Source of the DNA: Oceanicaulis sp. BBD 1991-10
Lineage (GTDB): Bacteria; Pseudomonadota; Alphaproteobacteria; Caulobacterales; Maricaulaceae
Reading direction: 5' to 3'
Assembly (NCBI GenBank): GCA_001657295.1
Contig: LYSW01000005.1
Span: 85,749-149,748 of the forward strand
DNA length: 64,000 bases
Below the pieces are notes generated by a model, which saw nothing but the letters and a program-made list of their open reading frames with translations, searched no databases and had not been told where the DNA came from. The translations under genes were made by a program, and so were the position numbers. Below, one piece after another: positions 35,525-45,383 of this stretch (the stretch's first letter is position 1; each line of letters starts with the position of its first letter).

Positions 35525-35665
35525 CCGTCCGCCGCGACCGAGTGACGCGCTTTTCCGCCGTAGATGCGGATTAGCTTTGTCAGCAGCGTGAAAAAGTTGC
35601 CAGTGCGCGGCGCTCGTGCCAAACACCCGCGCAACCACACGGGAATCCGACCAAAGAGGACGCTG

Positions 35666-36367
35666 ATGGGCGATCTGTTTTTCAACAAGCTGGCTGGGGC
35701 CATCATCGGTATCGGCCTGGTGATCATGGGCTTGATGGAGCTGAGCAACCGGCTCTTCGACGTCCACCCGCCGGAAACGCTCGCCGTCGCGGTTGATCTG
35801 GACGTCGCCGCGCCGGTCGCCGAGGAAGAAGCGGAAGACGGCCCGGTTGATTTCGGCGTGCTGCTGGCGAACGCCGACGTGTCCTCCGGCGCCCGCGTCG
35901 CGCGCCGTTGCGCCTCCTGCCACACCTTCGAAGAGGGCGCCGGCAACGGCACTGGTCCTTATATGTGGGACGTGATGGGCCGCGAGGTCGCCGGCGTTGA
36001 CGGCTATGGCTATTCCAGCGCCATGGTCAGCTATGCCGAGGGCGGCCGCGTCTGGGGCTTCCAGAACATGTACGACTATCTGGAAAATCCGCGCAGCTAT
36101 GTGGAAGGCACGGCGATGAGCTTTGCGGGCCTGCGCAATCAGGAAGACCGCATCAACATCATCGCCTATATGCGCACCCTGTCGAACAGCCCGATCGATC
36201 TGCCTGCGCCGCTGGCGGCTGCGGTTGAAGCCGTCGTCGAAGACGCGCCCGCCGCGCTTGAAGACGCGGCTGCTGCTGTTGACGCCGCTGCCGACGAGAG
36301 TGTGGACGAGGCGCCGGCCGACGCCGAGCCGCCCGCTGAAGGCGGCGATGAAGGAGAAGACGGCTAA
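35666..36367 (+). CDS. Membrane-anchored c-type cytochrome
   Basis: 233 residues: an N-terminal uncleaved anchor (AGAIIGIGLVIMGLMEL), an acidic linker, a mono-haem domain with CASCH (Cys82, Cys85, His86), the GTGPYMWDVMGRE segment and a probable Met ligand in GTAMSFAG, then an acidic Ala/Glu tail (about 205-233). The plan matches the cytochrome c552/CycM group that carries electrons from the bc1 complex to terminal oxidases. ATG 35666 has AGAGGA upstream; earlier in-frame codons lack one. A strong terminator follows. Confidence 0.9.
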   Translation: MGDLFFNKLAGAIIGIGLVIMGLMELSNRLFDVHPPETLAVAVDLDVAAPVAEEEAEDGPVDFGVLLANADVSSGARVARRCASCHTFEEGAGNGTGPYMWDVMGREVAGVDGYGYSSAMVSYAEGGRVWGFQNMYDYLENPRSYVEGTAMSFAGLRNQEDRINIIAYMRTLSNSPIDLPAPLAAAVEAVVEDAPAALEDAAAAVDAAADESVDEAPADAEPPAEGGDEGEDG

Positions 36368-36393
36368 GCGCGTCGCCGCTCGCGTTTAAGATC

Positions 36394-36422
36394 AGGGCGC
36401 GCTGTCTCGGCGCGCCCTTTTT
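36394..36422 (+). terminator. Rho-independent terminator after cytochrome c gene
   Basis: AGGGCGCGC (36394-36402) and GCGCGCCCT (36410-36418) form a perfect 9-bp stem with a 7-nt loop, followed by TTTTTC. It lies 27 bp after the stop. Confidence 0.85.
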
Positions 36423-36497
36423 CTTTGCCCGGCATTCGCCCGCTGGTGCAATTGGCCTAGCCTGCAGGCTGGTCGATGCTGATTCGAAAGCTGAGCC

Positions 36498-37097
36498 ATG
36501 TCCGCCGCCGGTCCCGAGATTGAACGCCTGATCCAGCTGCTGGCGCGCTTGCCGGGGCTCGGTCCGCGGTCGGCGCGCCGCGCCGCGCTGCAAATGCTGC
36601 AAAAGCGCGACACGGTGATGAAGCCGTTGGCCGAAGCGCTGGGCGAGGCGGCGGAGAAGATCAAGGCCTGCTCCATTTGCGGCAATCTGGACGTCACCGA
36701 TCCTTGCGCCGTCTGTTCCGAGCCGCGGCGTGACGACAGCGTCATTTGCGTGGTGGAGACGGTCGGTGATCTTTGGGCGCTGGAGCGCGCGGGCGCCTTC
36801 AAGGGCCGTTATCACGTGCTCGGCGGCGTCCTGTCCGCGCTGGACGGCGTCGGTCCGGAAGATCTCAACATCGCCGGGCTGGCGGAGCGCGCCGCGTCAT
36901 CGCAGACTAAGGAGATCATCCTTGCGCTCAACGCGACCGTCGATGGCCAGACGACGGCGCACTTTCTGTCCGACAAACTCGCCGGCGCCGGCGTTGAGGT
37001 CACCACGCTGGCCCGCGGCGTGCCGGTGGGCGGCGAGCTGGACTATCTCGACGACGGCACGCTGAGCGCGGCGTTTCGAAGCCGCCGGCCGGCCTAG
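36498..37097 (+). CDS. recR: Recombination mediator RecR
   Basis: 199 residues: helix-hairpin-helix start ([18 protein letters not shown]), a zinc motif [16 protein letters not shown], a Toprim domain with [15 protein letters not shown] and [19 protein letters not shown], and a C-terminal [18 protein letters not shown] walker-like motif. It works with RecF and RecO in gap repair. It is usually next to dnaX-ybaB, but here lies about 5 kb away on the opposite strand, indicating a local rearrangement. Confidence 0.95.
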   Translation: MSAAGPEIERLIQLLARLPGLGPRSARRAALQMLQKRDTVMKPLAEALGEAAEKIKACSICGNLDVTDPCAVCSEPRRDDSVICVVETVGDLWALERAGAFKGRYHVLGGVLSALDGVGPEDLNIAGLAERAASSQTKEIILALNATVDGQTTAHFLSDKLAGAGVEVTTLARGVPVGGELDYLDDGTLSAAFRSRRPA

Positions 37098-37109
37098 CTT
37101 GGAGCCCCT

Positions 37110-37829
37110 ATGACGGACAAGATCGGCGTCGACGATCTGGCAGGCGATATCTTCAATCTGAATATTCGCGGCCTGAAATCCATCACCGCGCTCTGGCGGT
37201 CGCCCAAAACCTATTTCCAAGCCGCGCGGCGGACCGATTGGAGTGGACGCTTCACGCCGTCGGTGCGCTTATGGCTTTCGATCATCGCGCTGACCTCCCT
37301 GCTTCAGTTCATCTGGATCGGCTCAGGATCGCCCTTGGTGGAGGCCTATACCCAAGGCTTTCGCGACGCCGGGGTTGTGGTCGCCGGCGAAACCACGGTT
37401 GAGGAGCTCAGCGAGATCGCCGCCGTCTGGATTTTCGGAATCTTTCCGATCGTTCAGCTCGTCTTGTTTCTCTTCCTGCTGCCGCTTTTTCCCTTGTGGG
37501 GCAAGGGAACCACCTTCAGTCTCCGGGTCCGCTACGGCTTCGCCATGATGGTGCCCAGCGCGTCCCTGATGGTCTTCATCCTGCCCAGCATGGCGCTCTT
37601 CCCGCCCGGCGTGATGTCATCCTTCGGGCTCGGCATCGGGTTGATGGCATTTCTGGTGGACGCTCAAACCGCATACCGCGGCGGATTTGGCGGGAGCGTA
37701 TTGCGGCGGGCCTTGCGCGCGATGGCGGTTTCAGGACTGATCCTGACGCTCAACATCACCGCCCACATCGCAACCCAGATCGCCGGCATCGTCTTTGTCA
37801 GCATCCGCTATGGCGTGACGGCCGCGTGA
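37110..37829 (+). CDS. Yip1-like multi-pass membrane protein, unknown function
   Basis: 239 residues. The first 45 residues are soluble and include SPKTYFQAARRTDWSGRFTPSVRLWL, followed by about five hydrophobic segments (roughly 50-70, 105-130, 145-165, 172-190 and 208-235). The plan resembles Yip1/DUF3667-type proteins, but I am not certain of the family. It begins 12 bp after recR and is probably co-transcribed. Confidence 0.65.
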   Translation: MTDKIGVDDLAGDIFNLNIRGLKSITALWRSPKTYFQAARRTDWSGRFTPSVRLWLSIIALTSLLQFIWIGSGSPLVEAYTQGFRDAGVVVAGETTVEELSEIAAVWIFGIFPIVQLVLFLFLLPLFPLWGKGTTFSLRVRYGFAMMVPSASLMVFILPSMALFPPGVMSSFGLGIGLMAFLVDAQTAYRGGFGGSVLRRALRAMAVSGLILTLNITAHIATQIAGIVFVSIRYGVTAA

Positions 37830-37900
37830 AGCGGGACGGTGTTCGGCGCGGCTTCAGGACAGGCTAATATGCGGTCAACTGATTCCGCCCGGAGCCATCC

Positions 37901-38905
37901 ATGACCGCACGCCATGCCCATCCCGCCGGAACCGTGAGCCGCATCACCGTCGACAGCGATCTGTTGAAAGATAATTTCCTTGGCGATCCGCACATGCGGG
38001 TGATCGATGTGTGGAGGCCGGCCGGCCATGATGGCGCCGGCCTGCCGCTCTTGGTCGATCTGACCGGCTATACCGGCAGCGGTCTGTCCCACACGAACTG
38101 GAAGAATTTCGGGGAGAATGTGCCGGAACGGCTGGACCGGCTGGTCGGCTCCGGCGCCATGGCGCCTTGCGTGGTGGCCTTTCCCGATTGCTTCACCCGG
38201 TTGGGCGGCAATCAGTATGTGAACTCGTCGGTGACGGGCCCGTGGGAGGATGTGCTCCGGACCGAATTCGTCCCGGCGGTCGAAGCGCATTTTTCCTGCG
38301 GCGGCGCCGGGCGACGCGGCGTCTTCGGCAAGAGCTCGGGCGGCTATGGCGCAATCTACCATGCGCTGGTCCACGGGGATTTCTGGGCCGGCGCGGCCTG
38401 CCATAGCGGGGACATGGCGTTCGAGCTCTGCTATGCCCGCGACTTCCCGGACGCCCTGCGGGCGCTGGCGAAGCATGGTTCGGTTCAAGCCTTCATGGAC
38501 AAGCTGGAGGATAATCCCAAGCCGAGCGGCGGTGATATCCACGTGCTGATGACGCTGGCCATGGCGGCCAGCTATGATCCGGCGCCGGACCAGCCCTTCG
38601 GCGTGCGCCTGCCGGTTGATCTGCACACCTGCGCGCGCGACCAGGACCTGTGGGAGAACTGGCTCGCCTTTGATCCGCTCACCTTGGTGGAAAAACACTT
38701 TGAGACCCTGAAGGGCCTCAAAGCGCTTTTCATCGATTGCGGGGATATCGACCAGTATGACCTGGTCTATGGCGCGCGCCGGCTTCATGCGCGGCTTGAG
38801 GCGTTGGGCGTGGCGCACCGCTATGAAGAATTCGCCGACGATCATTCCGGCATCGACTACCGCATGGACATCAGCCTGCCCTTCCTGGCGGCGCGGCTGA
38901 GCTAG
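37901..38905 (+). CDS. Putative esterase (esterase D / enterochelin esterase-like)
   Basis: 334 residues of the alpha/beta hydrolase type. The nucleophile elbow is GKSSGGYGAIYHALVHG (Ser in GxSxG), a probable catalytic Asp is in IDCGDIDQYD, and a His in FADDHSGIDYR near the C-terminus. There is no signal peptide, so it acts in the cytoplasm. Family members hydrolyse S-formylglutathione or siderophore/other esters; the substrate cannot be decided here. Confidence 0.82.
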   Translation: MTARHAHPAGTVSRITVDSDLLKDNFLGDPHMRVIDVWRPAGHDGAGLPLLVDLTGYTGSGLSHTNWKNFGENVPERLDRLVGSGAMAPCVVAFPDCFTRLGGNQYVNSSVTGPWEDVLRTEFVPAVEAHFSCGGAGRRGVFGKSSGGYGAIYHALVHGDFWAGAACHSGDMAFELCYARDFPDALRALAKHGSVQAFMDKLEDNPKPSGGDIHVLMTLAMAASYDPAPDQPFGVRLPVDLHTCARDQDLWENWLAFDPLTLVEKHFETLKGLKALFIDCGDIDQYDLVYGARRLHARLEALGVAHRYEEFADDHSGIDYRMDISLPFLAARLS

Positions 38906-38973
38906 CCGGGCGAGCGCGCCTTGCGGCGGTGCCGAAGCGCGTGTTCCCGCCTCGGCGTCACCCGCTCATGGAT

Positions 38974-39720
38974 TTAGACCTTCAGCCCGCCGTCCACGTC
39001 GATCTCCGCGCCGGTCACATAGGACGCCTCCGGTGACGCCAGGAAGCCGGCGACGGCCGCAACTTCCTCCGCCGTTCCGTATCGCCCGACCGCCGTGCGC
39101 GGGGCCAGGAAGCCGGCGAACTCGGAATCCGCGGGGTTCATTTCGGTGTCGATCGGGCCGGGCTGGATCACGTTGACGGTGATTTTCCGATCCGCCAGAT
39201 CACGCGCCCAGCCTCGGCTCAGGCCCTGGATCGCAGCCTTTGTCATGCCATAGATGGAATTCGCCGGAACAAGGGCGATGTCGCCGTTGACGGAGCCGAC
39301 ATTGATGATGCGGCCGCCCTCTTGGAGGACTTTGGCGGCTTCATTGGCCAGGATGAAGGGCGTCTTCACATTCCAGGCGAAGCTGAGATCGAAAACCTCG
39401 ACGGCGTCATCGGCGCCGATGGGCGCCATGCGGAACGTGCCTGAATTATTCACCAGGATGTCCAGCCGGCCGAGGGCGTCGACCACGTGTCCGATGAGGG
39501 TCTTGGCGGCCTCGGGATCGGACGCGTCGGACTTGATGGCGACGGCCCTCACGCCGAGCGCCTTAAGCTCTTCGACCTTCGCGTCGGCGGCGGCCTGATT
39601 GCCGGCGAATGTCACGGCGATGTCGGCGCCGTCCTTGGCCAGACGCGTGGCGATCGCGCCGCCAATGCCGCGCGTGCCGGCGGTGATGAGGGCGGTCTTG
39701 CCTTGAAGTGGGGCGGTCAT
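38974..39720 (-). CDS. Short-chain dehydrogenase/reductase
   Basis: 248 residues of the classical SDR fold: the NAD(P) motif TAGTRGIGGAIA, NNSG in LVNNSGTFRM, catalytic Ser/Tyr/Lys with YGMTKAAIQGLSR, and a C-terminal YVTGAEIDVDGGLKV. It is FabG-like in length, but its divergent pairing with an ArsR-type regulator rather than fatty-acid genes argues for an inducible reductase. Two 19-bp inverted-repeat operators sit just upstream. Confidence 0.92.
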   Translation of the reverse strand: MTAPLQGKTALITAGTRGIGGAIATRLAKDGADIAVTFAGNQAAADAKVEELKALGVRAVAIKSDASDPEAAKTLIGHVVDALGRLDILVNNSGTFRMAPIGADDAVEVFDLSFAWNVKTPFILANEAAKVLQEGGRIINVGSVNGDIALVPANSIYGMTKAAIQGLSRGWARDLADRKITVNVIQPGPIDTEMNPADSEFAGFLAPRTAVGRYGTAEEVAAVAGFLASPEASYVTGAEIDVDGGLKV

Positions 39721-39740
39721 GGGGTCATATCCTTGCTATG

Positions 39741-39784
39741 GGTTCCAGACAGTGGAACCGCGAACGGTTCCGATATGTGGAACC
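39741..39784. promoter_or_regulatory. Tandem GGTTCC-N7-GGAACC operators
   Basis: Two 19-bp inverted repeats, GGTTCC-N7-GGAACC at 39741-39759 and 39766-39784, lie 25 bp apart centre to centre in the 116-bp gap between the SDR and ArsR-type genes. They are also joined by GGAACC-N6-GGTTCC (39754-39771), and the right end extends into ATGTGG-AA-CCACAT (39775-39788). This is the expected form of a binding array for a dimeric winged-helix repressor controlling both genes. Confidence 0.7.
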
Positions 39785-39836
39785 ACATGGCGCGCTTCAA
39801 GGCGCAATGCGAAGTTTTTTTGAGGCGAGGCGAGGC

Positions 39837-40187
39837 GTGACGGAAACGGACTGCATGGACGCTGGGGGATTTGAGCGCCCCGCAGCGACGTCGCTTGAGC
39901 TGACGCGTGTGCTGCACGCGCTGTCCGATCCGGTGCGCCTGCAGATCGTCCAGCGTCTCGCGCTGGACGGCCCGATGACCTGCCGCGCCGCCGCGGGTCC
40001 CGACGTGCCCAAGGCGACGCTGTCGCGGCATTTCAAGGCGCTGCGCGCCGCCGGCGTGGTGGAGACGTCGGTGGATGAGGCGGGCGTCTATCGCTCGCGT
40101 GTGCGCAGGGCCTGTCTGGACGCGCGCTTCCCTGGCCTGCTGACGTCAGTCCTGGCGAGCGCGCCTAGTCCCGCAGCAGCGCGTTGA
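39837..40187 (+). CDS. ArsR-type winged-helix regulator
   Basis: 116 residues with a winged helix: [22 protein letters not shown] start, then [21 protein letters not shown] as recognition helix and [18 protein letters not shown] at the C-terminus. It is of the metal-independent type, with no paired sensor cysteines. GTG 39837 is preferred because GAGGCGAGGCGAG precedes it; ATG 39807 and ATG 39855 are alternatives. It probably represses itself and the divergent SDR through the tandem operators. Its 3' end overlaps the convergent dapD by 23 bp. Confidence 0.82.
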   Translation: MTETDCMDAGGFERPAATSLELTRVLHALSDPVRLQIVQRLALDGPMTCRAAAGPDVPKATLSRHFKALRAAGVVETSVDEAGVYRSRVRRACLDARFPGLLTSVLASAPSPAAAR

Positions 40188-40998
40188 TCGAGGTTTTCGC
40201 CCGGGTCTGGGCGTCGACCCGCTTTACGATCACAGCGCAGTAAAGACCCGGCTTGCCCGCGTCTCCCGGCAGATTGCCCGGCACGACGACGGCGTATGGC
40301 GGGACTTCGCCCCGGGTGATTTCACCGGTCGCCCGGTCGACGATTTTGGTGGAAGCGCCCAGATAAACGCCCATCGACAACACCGCGCCCTCGCGCACGA
40401 TGACGCCTTCGGCGACTTCCGCGCGCGCGCCGATGAAGCAGTCGTCTTCAATGACCACCGGGGCGGCCTGCAGCGGTTCAAGCACGCCGCCAATCCCCGC
40501 GCCGCCGGAGATATGCACATTCTTGCCGATCTGGGCGCAGCTGCCGACCGTGGCCCAGGTATCCACCATCGTGCCTTCATCCACATAGGCGCCGATATTG
40601 ACGTAGGACGGCATCAGCACCGCGCCCTTGCCGATGAATGCGCCGCGGCGCACGGCGGCCGGGGGCACGGCGCGGAAGCCGGAGAAAGTGAACTCCGCCT
40701 CGCCCCAGCCGGCGAACTTGCTCTCCACCTTGTCCCACCAGGGACCGCCGTCGACCCCGCCGTCCACAAGACGGTTGGGATTGAGGCGGAAGGACAGCAG
40801 CACCGCCTTCTTCAGCCATTCGTGCACGATCCAATCGCCATTGCCGTCTTTCGACGCAACGCGCGCGGCGCCGCGGTCCAGCGCGTTGATGGCGGCGTCG
40901 ACCGCGTCGCGGACCTCGCCGCCCGTGCTGGCGGACAGGGTTTCGCGTGCGTCCCAAGCGTCTTCGATGGCGCGCTTCAAGGAAGGATCAAGGCTCAT
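40165..40998 (-). CDS. dapD: Tetrahydrodipicolinate N-succinyltransferase
   Basis: 277 residues of the left-handed beta-helix acyltransferase family. The N-terminal helical domain is followed by hexapeptide repeats ([40 protein letters not shown]) and the C-terminal [18 protein letters not shown] seen in DapD. It transfers succinyl-CoA to tetrahydrodipicolinate in the DAP/lysine pathway and works with dapE at 25566 and lysAC at 5479. Confidence 0.95.
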   Translation of the reverse strand: MSLDPSLKRAIEDAWDARETLSASTGGEVRDAVDAAINALDRGAARVASKDGNGDWIVHEWLKKAVLLSFRLNPNRLVDGGVDGGPWWDKVESKFAGWGEAEFTFSGFRAVPPAAVRRGAFIGKGAVLMPSYVNIGAYVDEGTMVDTWATVGSCAQIGKNVHISGGAGIGGVLEPLQAAPVVIEDDCFIGARAEVAEGVIVREGAVLSMGVYLGASTKIVDRATGEITRGEVPPYAVVVPGNLPGDAGKPGLYCAVIVKRVDAQTRAKTSINALLRD

Positions 40999-41021
40999 GA
41001 GGGACTCCAGTGATGCGAGGA

Positions 41022-41702
41022 TCAGCGCACGCGCGCCAGAAAGCTGCGCAAACAGTCGACAGCATAGTGGACATGGTCGGGATGATCACCCGGACCGGCG
41101 CTCTCGCCGTGGGGATCATGCTCGTGGGCGCGCACCAGCACCGTCGTGAAGCCGAGACCGGCCGCGGTCTCCAGATTGCGCGCCGAATCTTCAAACATGA
41201 TCGAGCGATCGCCCTGAATGCCGAAATGGCCGGTGAAGCGCTCAAAGCTTTCCCGGTGCGGCTTGGGCAGATATTCGGCCGCCTCGATATCGTAAAGATC
41301 GTCGAAAAGGCCGTTCAGACCCAGGCGGTCGATCACCTTTTCGGCGTGCTTGCGCGAGCCATTGGTGAAAACCAGACGCTTGCCGTCCAGCCGGCCGACA
41401 TGGGCGGCGAGTTCCGGATCGGGCGTGATCACCGAGTGGTCGACGTCATGGACGAAGTCCAGGAACTCGCCCATGTCCACGGTGTGATTGCTCATCAGGC
41501 CGTTCAACGTGGTGCCGTAGGTGCGCCAATAGCGCTTTTGCACTTTGCGGGCGCTGTCCCAATCCAGGTCGAGCAGCTTCATGACATATTGAGTCATCTT
41601 CTTGTCGACCTGGGCCATCACTTCCGCGTCGGCGGGATAAAGCGTGTTGTCCAGATCGAAGACCCAGGTGTCGACATGGGGCAGGTGGACCGCGTCCTTC
41701 AT
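41022..41702 (-). CDS. Pyrimidine 5'-nucleotidase, HAD family
   Basis: 226 residues with the four HAD motifs: [10 protein letters not shown] (nucleophile and acid/base Asp), VFTNGS, a Lys in PKPHRESF, and [12 protein letters not shown]. The TLYP...[12 protein letters not shown] pattern matches the SDT1/PynA-like nucleotidases found next to dapD in many alphaproteobacteria. It probably dephosphorylates UMP/CMP-type nucleotides. Start overlaps the preceding gene's stop (ATGA). Confidence 0.85.
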   Translation of the reverse strand: MKDAVHLPHVDTWVFDLDNTLYPADAEVMAQVDKKMTQYVMKLLDLDWDSARKVQKRYWRTYGTTLNGLMSNHTVDMGEFLDFVHDVDHSVITPDPELAAHVGRLDGKRLVFTNGSRKHAEKVIDRLGLNGLFDDLYDIEAAEYLPKPHRESFERFTGHFGIQGDRSIMFEDSARNLETAAGLGFTTVLVRAHEHDPHGESAGPGDHPDHVHYAVDCLRSFLARVR

Positions 41703-42688
41703 CGCGCGGCCTCGTCGAAGTCGTCATCGCCCAACATCATGCGTGCGCCGCCATTTTCCGGAGCCGGGGCGGGACGAAATCCCGCGGCTTCAAACCCGGT
41801 CTCGGTGCAGCCCTCGCGGTCCATCGTGGTGAAGCGGCCGTCGCCGACGCAAAACAACTCGCTCCCGGCCGTGATCGCCCGCGCGCCGCTCGGCTCCATC
41901 AGGCGCGCATGGACGAAAACCTCGCCCTCTGTGAGGCGCATGGCCAGGGGCTGGGCGCAGGCGCCCGGCGCGATCCGCCACCAGCCGCGCGCTTCATAGC
42001 CTTCGCCTGTGGCGCGCGCGACCGCTGCAGCGATCGGCGCCGCCGCCTCATTGCAGACCTGCAGCCCCGCCCCGCCATTGCGCTCCAGGGCCCGGGCATG
42101 CAGCGCCTGCATCAGGCCGACCCGGTCGGCGCCGAAATTCTGGTCGATATCGTTTTGAAAGGCGGCGATCTGACGGCGCGTGCGCCGTCCGGCATAGCCG
42201 TCAATGGTGCGAATATCATAGCCGGCCGCCTGGAGCAGACGCTGGATGCCCGCTTCCTCGGCGCGGTCGCCGAAGTCTTCGAGCTCCATCAGCACGGCTC
42301 GGCCGAGCTCCGCCTCGTTCAATCTCCGGAACGGGCGTGTTTCAAGGCCGAGCGCCTGACAATCGCCGACGCCGCGAATCTCGAAATCGGCTTCGTCGAT
42401 GCAGGCGTCCAACGCCCCGCGCCATTCGCGCACGCCGCCCAGATAGGCCGGGGTGGAGCGGGCGTAGAGATATTGATCAGCAGCCTCGTCCGGTCCGATG
42501 TCGGCGCACTGGCCCGGCAGGATCCGGGTCCATCCCGCAACCGTCAGGCCCTCGGGCGCCCGCCAGGCTTTCGCGACATCCACCACGAAGCTGGTTTCAT
42601 TGCACACTTCGCCCGCATGGGCCCTAGGCGCTGTGGCGGCGAGGAGGCTCACGCTGGCGGCGAGGAGCATACAGCTGGTGCGGATCAT
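41699..42688 (-). CDS. Exported protein with two DUF1036 domains
   Basis: 329 residues. After a signal peptide ([16 protein letters not shown]) there are two DUF1036-like repeats, about residues 28-115 ([15 protein letters not shown]...[13 protein letters not shown]) and about 205-290 ([14 protein letters not shown]...[13 protein letters not shown]), on either side of a helical unit resembling a peptidoglycan-binding_1 module ([24 protein letters not shown]). Paired cysteines recur in each repeat. The role is unknown; the layout suggests a cell-wall-associated periplasmic protein. Coupled to engB upstream by ATGA. Confidence 0.75.
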   Translation of the reverse strand: MIRTSCMLLAASVSLLAATAPRAHAGEVCNETSFVVDVAKAWRAPEGLTVAGWTRILPGQCADIGPDEAADQYLYARSTPAYLGGVREWRGALDACIDEADFEIRGVGDCQALGLETRPFRRLNEAELGRAVLMELEDFGDRAEEAGIQRLLQAAGYDIRTIDGYAGRRTRRQIAAFQNDIDQNFGADRVGLMQALHARALERNGGAGLQVCNEAAAPIAAAVARATGEGYEARGWWRIAPGACAQPLAMRLTEGEVFVHARLMEPSGARAITAGSELFCVGDGRFTTMDREGCTETGFEAAGFRPAPAPENGGARMMLGDDDFDEAAR

Positions 42689-43347
42689 CGCGGCGCTCCC
42701 TGCGCCATCTGCGTGATCGCCGCGCGGAGCTCCGCGATCCCGTCGCCCTTGGCGCTGGAGGTCAGGGCGACCACGGGAAACGCGGCCGGCCGGCGCTTGA
42801 TGGCGTCAGATGTCGCCTGCGCGCGCGCGGCGGCTTCGCCGGGTTTGAGCTTGTCCGCCTTGGTAAGAACGATCTGATAGGACACCGCCGCCTCGTCCAG
42901 CGCCTTCATGACGCCCTCATCCACCGCCTTCAGCCCGTGCCGTGCATCGATCAGCAGCAGCACGCGTTTCAGATTGACCCGCCCGCGAAGATAGTCCTGC
43001 GTCAGCCGAGTCCAACGCTCGACCACCGGCTTGGGCGCCTTGGCGAATCCATAACCCGGCAAATCGACGATACGAAGGCGGCCGCCCAGATCGAAGAAAT
43101 TCAGCTCGCGGGTCCGTCCCGGCTCGTTCGACGCCCGCGCCAGCGACTTGCGGCCGGTCAGCGCGTTGATCAGCGAGGATTTGCCGACATTGGAGCGTCC
43201 CGCAAAGGCGATCTCGGGCAAGTCAGGCGGCGGAAGAGTGTCGAGCGAGACCACGCCCAGCATGAAGTCGCAGGGACCGGCGAACAGCTTGCGCCCCGCT
43301 TCCAGTTCGGCCGGGGTGAAATCGCTGTCGCCGGCGGCCTGGCTCAG
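42685..43347 (-). CDS. engB: Ribosome biogenesis GTPase EngB/YihA with CTG start
   Basis: 220 residues if begun at CTG 43347. P-loop is [13 protein letters not shown], with DLPGYGFAK (G3) and TKADKL (G4). The first ATG (43263) falls inside the conserved CDFMLG segment and would cut off the family N-terminus [19 protein letters not shown], which is encoded upstream in the same frame. No ATG, GTG or TTG exists there. The CTG overlaps the yidC stop as CTGA and has GGGAGG six bases upstream, so it is the likely start. EngB helps assemble the large ribosomal subunit. Confidence 0.9.
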   Translation of the reverse strand: MSQAAGDSDFTPAELEAGRKLFAGPCDFMLGVVSLDTLPPPDLPEIAFAGRSNVGKSSLINALTGRKSLARASNEPGRTRELNFFDLGGRLRIVDLPGYGFAKAPKPVVERWTRLTQDYLRGRVNLKRVLLLIDARHGLKAVDEGVMKALDEAAVSYQIVLTKADKLKPGEAAARAQATSDAIKRRPAAFPVVALTSSAKGDGIAELRAAITQMAQGAPR

Positions 43348-45368
43348 CGGGAGCCTCCCGGTTTCTTCCGGCCGCCGCCGCGCTTCTTCTTCGCTGCCGG
43401 ATTGGAGCTGACCCGGCGTCCGGGCGTCGGCTTGGGCGGTTCGGGCGTGTCATCGCCCTCGGCGTTCGCCGCAGCGGCCTTGGCGGCGTCTTCGCCTTTC
43501 GGCTCAGCCTCGTCCGACTTGTCGGAAATCGCCGCGGCGGCCGGCTTGGGCGCATGCGGGTCTTCAAAGACCGGCGCCTCCTCGCCTTTGATGCGGGCGG
43601 CGAGCCGGGCGATGTTCTTGTCCAGCTCCGTCGTCACGCCCTGGCGGCGCATGATGTAGTATTGCTGCACGATCGTCAGGAAATTATTCCAGGTCCAGTA
43701 AATCACCAGCGCGGCCGCAAACGGCGCCAGCACGATGGTGAAGACGATCGGCAGGAAGGCGAAGATTTGCCGCTGAATCTTGTCCGGCGGCGGCGGATTC
43801 AGCGATTGCTGGGCCCACATGGACAGACCCATCAGGATCGGCCAGATGCCGATCGCCAGAACGCCGCCCAGGACCGGAAGCCCCGACGGGTCATAGGGCA
43901 AGAGGCCGAACAGATTCCACATGGAGGTGGGATCGGGCGCGGACATGTCGGTGATCCACCCGAAGAAGGGCGCATGGCGCGCGTCCAGCGAGATGAACAC
44001 CGTCTTATACAATGCGAAGAAGATCGGAATCTGCGGCAGGATCGGCAGACATCCGGCCAGCGGATTGATCTTCTCCTTGCGGTAAAGCTCCATCATGGCC
44101 TGCTGCTGGGCCTGCGGATTGTCCTTATTGCGCTCGCGGATCTCCTGCATGCGCGGGGCGACCGCGCGCATCTTCGCCATGGAGGCGAAAGCCCGGTTAT
44201 TCAGCGGGAAGAGCACCAGCTTGATCGCCAGCGTGACCACCATGATGGCCAGGCCGTAATTGCCCAACAGGCCGTAGAAGAAGTGCAGCGCCGAGAAGAA
44301 GGGCCGGGTGAAGAACCAGAACATGCCCCAGTCGATCGCCATGGTCAGACGCGGTATGCCGACGCCGCGCTCATAGCTCGACAGGACGGTCTGGTCCTTA
44401 GCGCCGGTGTAGACATGCATGGTTCGGGTGATCGAAGCGCCTGACGCCACGGCGATCGGACGCGAAAGGAAGTTGGCTTCGAAAACCAGCTCGTTGCGCG
44501 GCAGCGTGCGGAACTGGGCGCGCACGGTTTCGGCCTGGTCCGGCGTGATCGCCGCCAGCCAGTATTTGGTGGTCAGGCCGACCCAGCCGCCTTCACCTTC
44601 CTGAATGTCCTCACGGTCGCGCTCGTCTTCCAGCCAACGGTATTTGCGATCAAAGAAGATGTCGCCGGTCACACCGACGGCGCCCTCGTGCAGGATGAAG
44701 CCGTTGGGGTCGAGCACCGGGAAGCCTTCTTGGCGCACAACGCCGTAGGGCTGCAGCGATATGTCGCCGTCGCCGGCGTTGGTGACGGTCTCTTCAATGG
44801 TGATCAGGTAACGATCATCAATCGAGACGACACGCCGGAAGCTCAGATCGCCCGCGCGCGCTTCAAGCGTGATCGGCGTGTCCGGGGTCAATTCGAAACC
44901 GGAGGTGAGAGTCCAGTTGGTGGACAGGCCGGGCAGGCCCTCCGCCTGCCCCAGCCAGCCGGCGGCGACCCAATGGCCGTATTCCGCGCCTTCCGGGGCG
45001 AGCAGCGTGACGGGCTCTCCGGACCCGACCTCGGTCTCATAGCCCAGCAGCTGGAGATCATCGAAGCGCGCACCCGTCAGCGCGATGGAGCCCGACAGGG
45101 CCGGCGTGCGAATCAGCACGCGCTCGGACTGACCCAGCGCCTGCTCACGAGTGAGAGTGCCGACCGCTTCGGTGAGCTGGTCGAACCCGTCCGCATCTGC
45201 GACGGGCGCGTCATCGCTTTGCTCGACGGCGCCGGCGAGTTCGGCCTGGGCCGCTTCCTGAGCCGCCCGGCGCTCCTCGGCCATCGGGCGCAGAACGAAG
45301 AAGTCGTAGACGAGAAGAATGCCGATCGCGAGCACGATCGCCAGTATCATATTGCGGTTCTCACCCAT
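43344..45368 (-). CDS. yidC: Membrane protein insertase YidC
   Basis: 674 residues of the Gram-negative type: an N-terminal helix ([20 protein letters not shown]), a large periplasmic beta domain (about 60-360), and the five-helix insertase core ([73 protein letters not shown]). A long, charged Lys/Pro/Ala C-terminal tail ends in [13 protein letters not shown]. It inserts proteins into the inner membrane, alone or with SecYEG. The usual yidD between rnpA and yidC is missing. Stop overlaps the engB CTG. Confidence 0.96.
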   Translation of the reverse strand: MGENRNMILAIVLAIGILLVYDFFVLRPMAEERRAAQEAAQAELAGAVEQSDDAPVADADGFDQLTEAVGTLTREQALGQSERVLIRTPALSGSIALTGARFDDLQLLGYETEVGSGEPVTLLAPEGAEYGHWVAAGWLGQAEGLPGLSTNWTLTSGFELTPDTPITLEARAGDLSFRRVVSIDDRYLITIEETVTNAGDGDISLQPYGVVRQEGFPVLDPNGFILHEGAVGVTGDIFFDRKYRWLEDERDREDIQEGEGGWVGLTTKYWLAAITPDQAETVRAQFRTLPRNELVFEANFLSRPIAVASGASITRTMHVYTGAKDQTVLSSYERGVGIPRLTMAIDWGMFWFFTRPFFSALHFFYGLLGNYGLAIMVVTLAIKLVLFPLNNRAFASMAKMRAVAPRMQEIRERNKDNPQAQQQAMMELYRKEKINPLAGCLPILPQIPIFFALYKTVFISLDARHAPFFGWITDMSAPDPTSMWNLFGLLPYDPSGLPVLGGVLAIGIWPILMGLSMWAQQSLNPPPPDKIQRQIFAFLPIVFTIVLAPFAAALVIYWTWNNFLTIVQQYYIMRRQGVTTELDKNIARLAARIKGEEAPVFEDPHAPKPAAAAISDKSDEAEPKGEDAAKAAAANAEGDDTPEPPKPTPGRRVSSNPAAKKKRGGGRKKPGGSR

Positions 45369-45383
45369 GGGGGCCGGGATCCT

